A DNA stretch of 64,000 nt, from contig NC_133896.1 of NCBI RefSeq assembly GCF_964199755.1, positions 71,396,642 to 71,460,641 on the forward strand, written 5' to 3'. Made by a program: the position numbers and the translations under genes. The notes beneath the pieces were generated by a model that ran no database searches, was not told the DNA's origin, and was given only the letters and a program-made list of their open reading frames with translations. Positions 63,871 through 64,000 of the stretch are shown piece after piece. How positions within the stretch are numbered: position 1 is the stretch's first letter; every line of letters starts with the position of its first letter. The DNA is from Larus michahellis. Lineage: Eukaryota > Chordata > Aves > Charadriiformes > Laridae.

Positions 63871-64000
63871 TTATTTTGCATCTTCCTATCCATACATGCA
63901 GAAGACTGTTTTGTTTCGTCGCAATTAGGCTTCTTTAAGAGGTCTGAATGAAGGACTTTGTAAAAATGGGATTTTTTTTTTTTTTTTGGGATAAGCATAT

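Larger units (their letters stand above)
17229..64000 (+). other. PLEKHA5: PLEKHA5 intron 3 (more than 46.7 kb, incomplete)
   Basis: The intron begins at the GTAAGT donor after exon 3 and continues past the end of the window. It is AT-rich, with more T than A on the + strand over long distances, as is usual for introns transcribed in this direction. I looked for the next exon (encoding HNERKV... and a C-K-H-P motif) and did not find it, so the acceptor probably lies beyond 64000. Apart from the CR1 insertions and simple repeats listed separately, I see no genes. The longest non-repeat open frames (126 codons, minus strand, at 23454-23834 and 42139-42519) resemble nothing known and look like chance. 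Confidence 0.8.

Noticed and set aside
1..64000. CRISPR arrays, bacterial operons, phage or endogenous-virus genes, tRNA and rRNA genes
   Set aside because: I looked and saw none. The window is bird-like nuclear DNA with one gene and CR1 LINEs. Small RNAs can be missed by eye; tRNAscan-SE and Rfam searches would settle it.

Overview
This is vertebrate nuclear DNA, almost certainly from a bird. The genes are split by GT-AG introns, there is one sharp CpG island in otherwise AT-rich sequence, and the only recognisable interspersed repeats are CR1-family LINEs, including the typical avian 3' end with its short TCATAGAAT-type tail. No prokaryotic operons, CRISPR arrays, insertion sequences or viral genes were seen.

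The one gene that can be named is PLEKHA5 (pleckstrin homology domain containing A5), on the + strand. Its CpG-island promoter covers about 13.06-14.46 kb. Coding exon 1 is 13816-13913, exon 2 is 14050-14126 and exon 3 is 17171-17228. Spliced together they encode the first 77 residues plus a split codon: all of the first WW domain and the first half of the second. The second half of WW2, the PH domain and the coiled-coil region lie beyond the window. Intron 3 fills the rest of the window (more than 46.7 kb), and I found no further exon in it by eye.

Layout: 1-13 kb is upstream intergenic sequence. It holds a weak candidate terminal exon on the minus strand (64-242), a long purine-rich tract, a 9-bp tandem repeat at 6803-6856, a CR1 tail at 8.7 kb and a GC-richer block at 10.3-10.6 kb. 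The promoter and exons 1-3 occupy 13.06-17.23 kb. From 17.2 to 64 kb is intron 3, carrying at least eight CR1-type insertions. The largest is a 2.4-kb antisense copy (36151-38520) that still shows endonuclease and reverse-transcriptase motifs but is broken by frameshifts. Several older copies are recognisable only in pieces.

I did not find an undescribed biological system. The observations most worth a second look are the minus-strand exon candidate at the left edge, the open frame running upstream of the PLEKHA5 start codon, the G-rich 136-bp first intron, three perfect inverted repeats of 12-14 bp, and the strand-composition switch upstream of the promoter.
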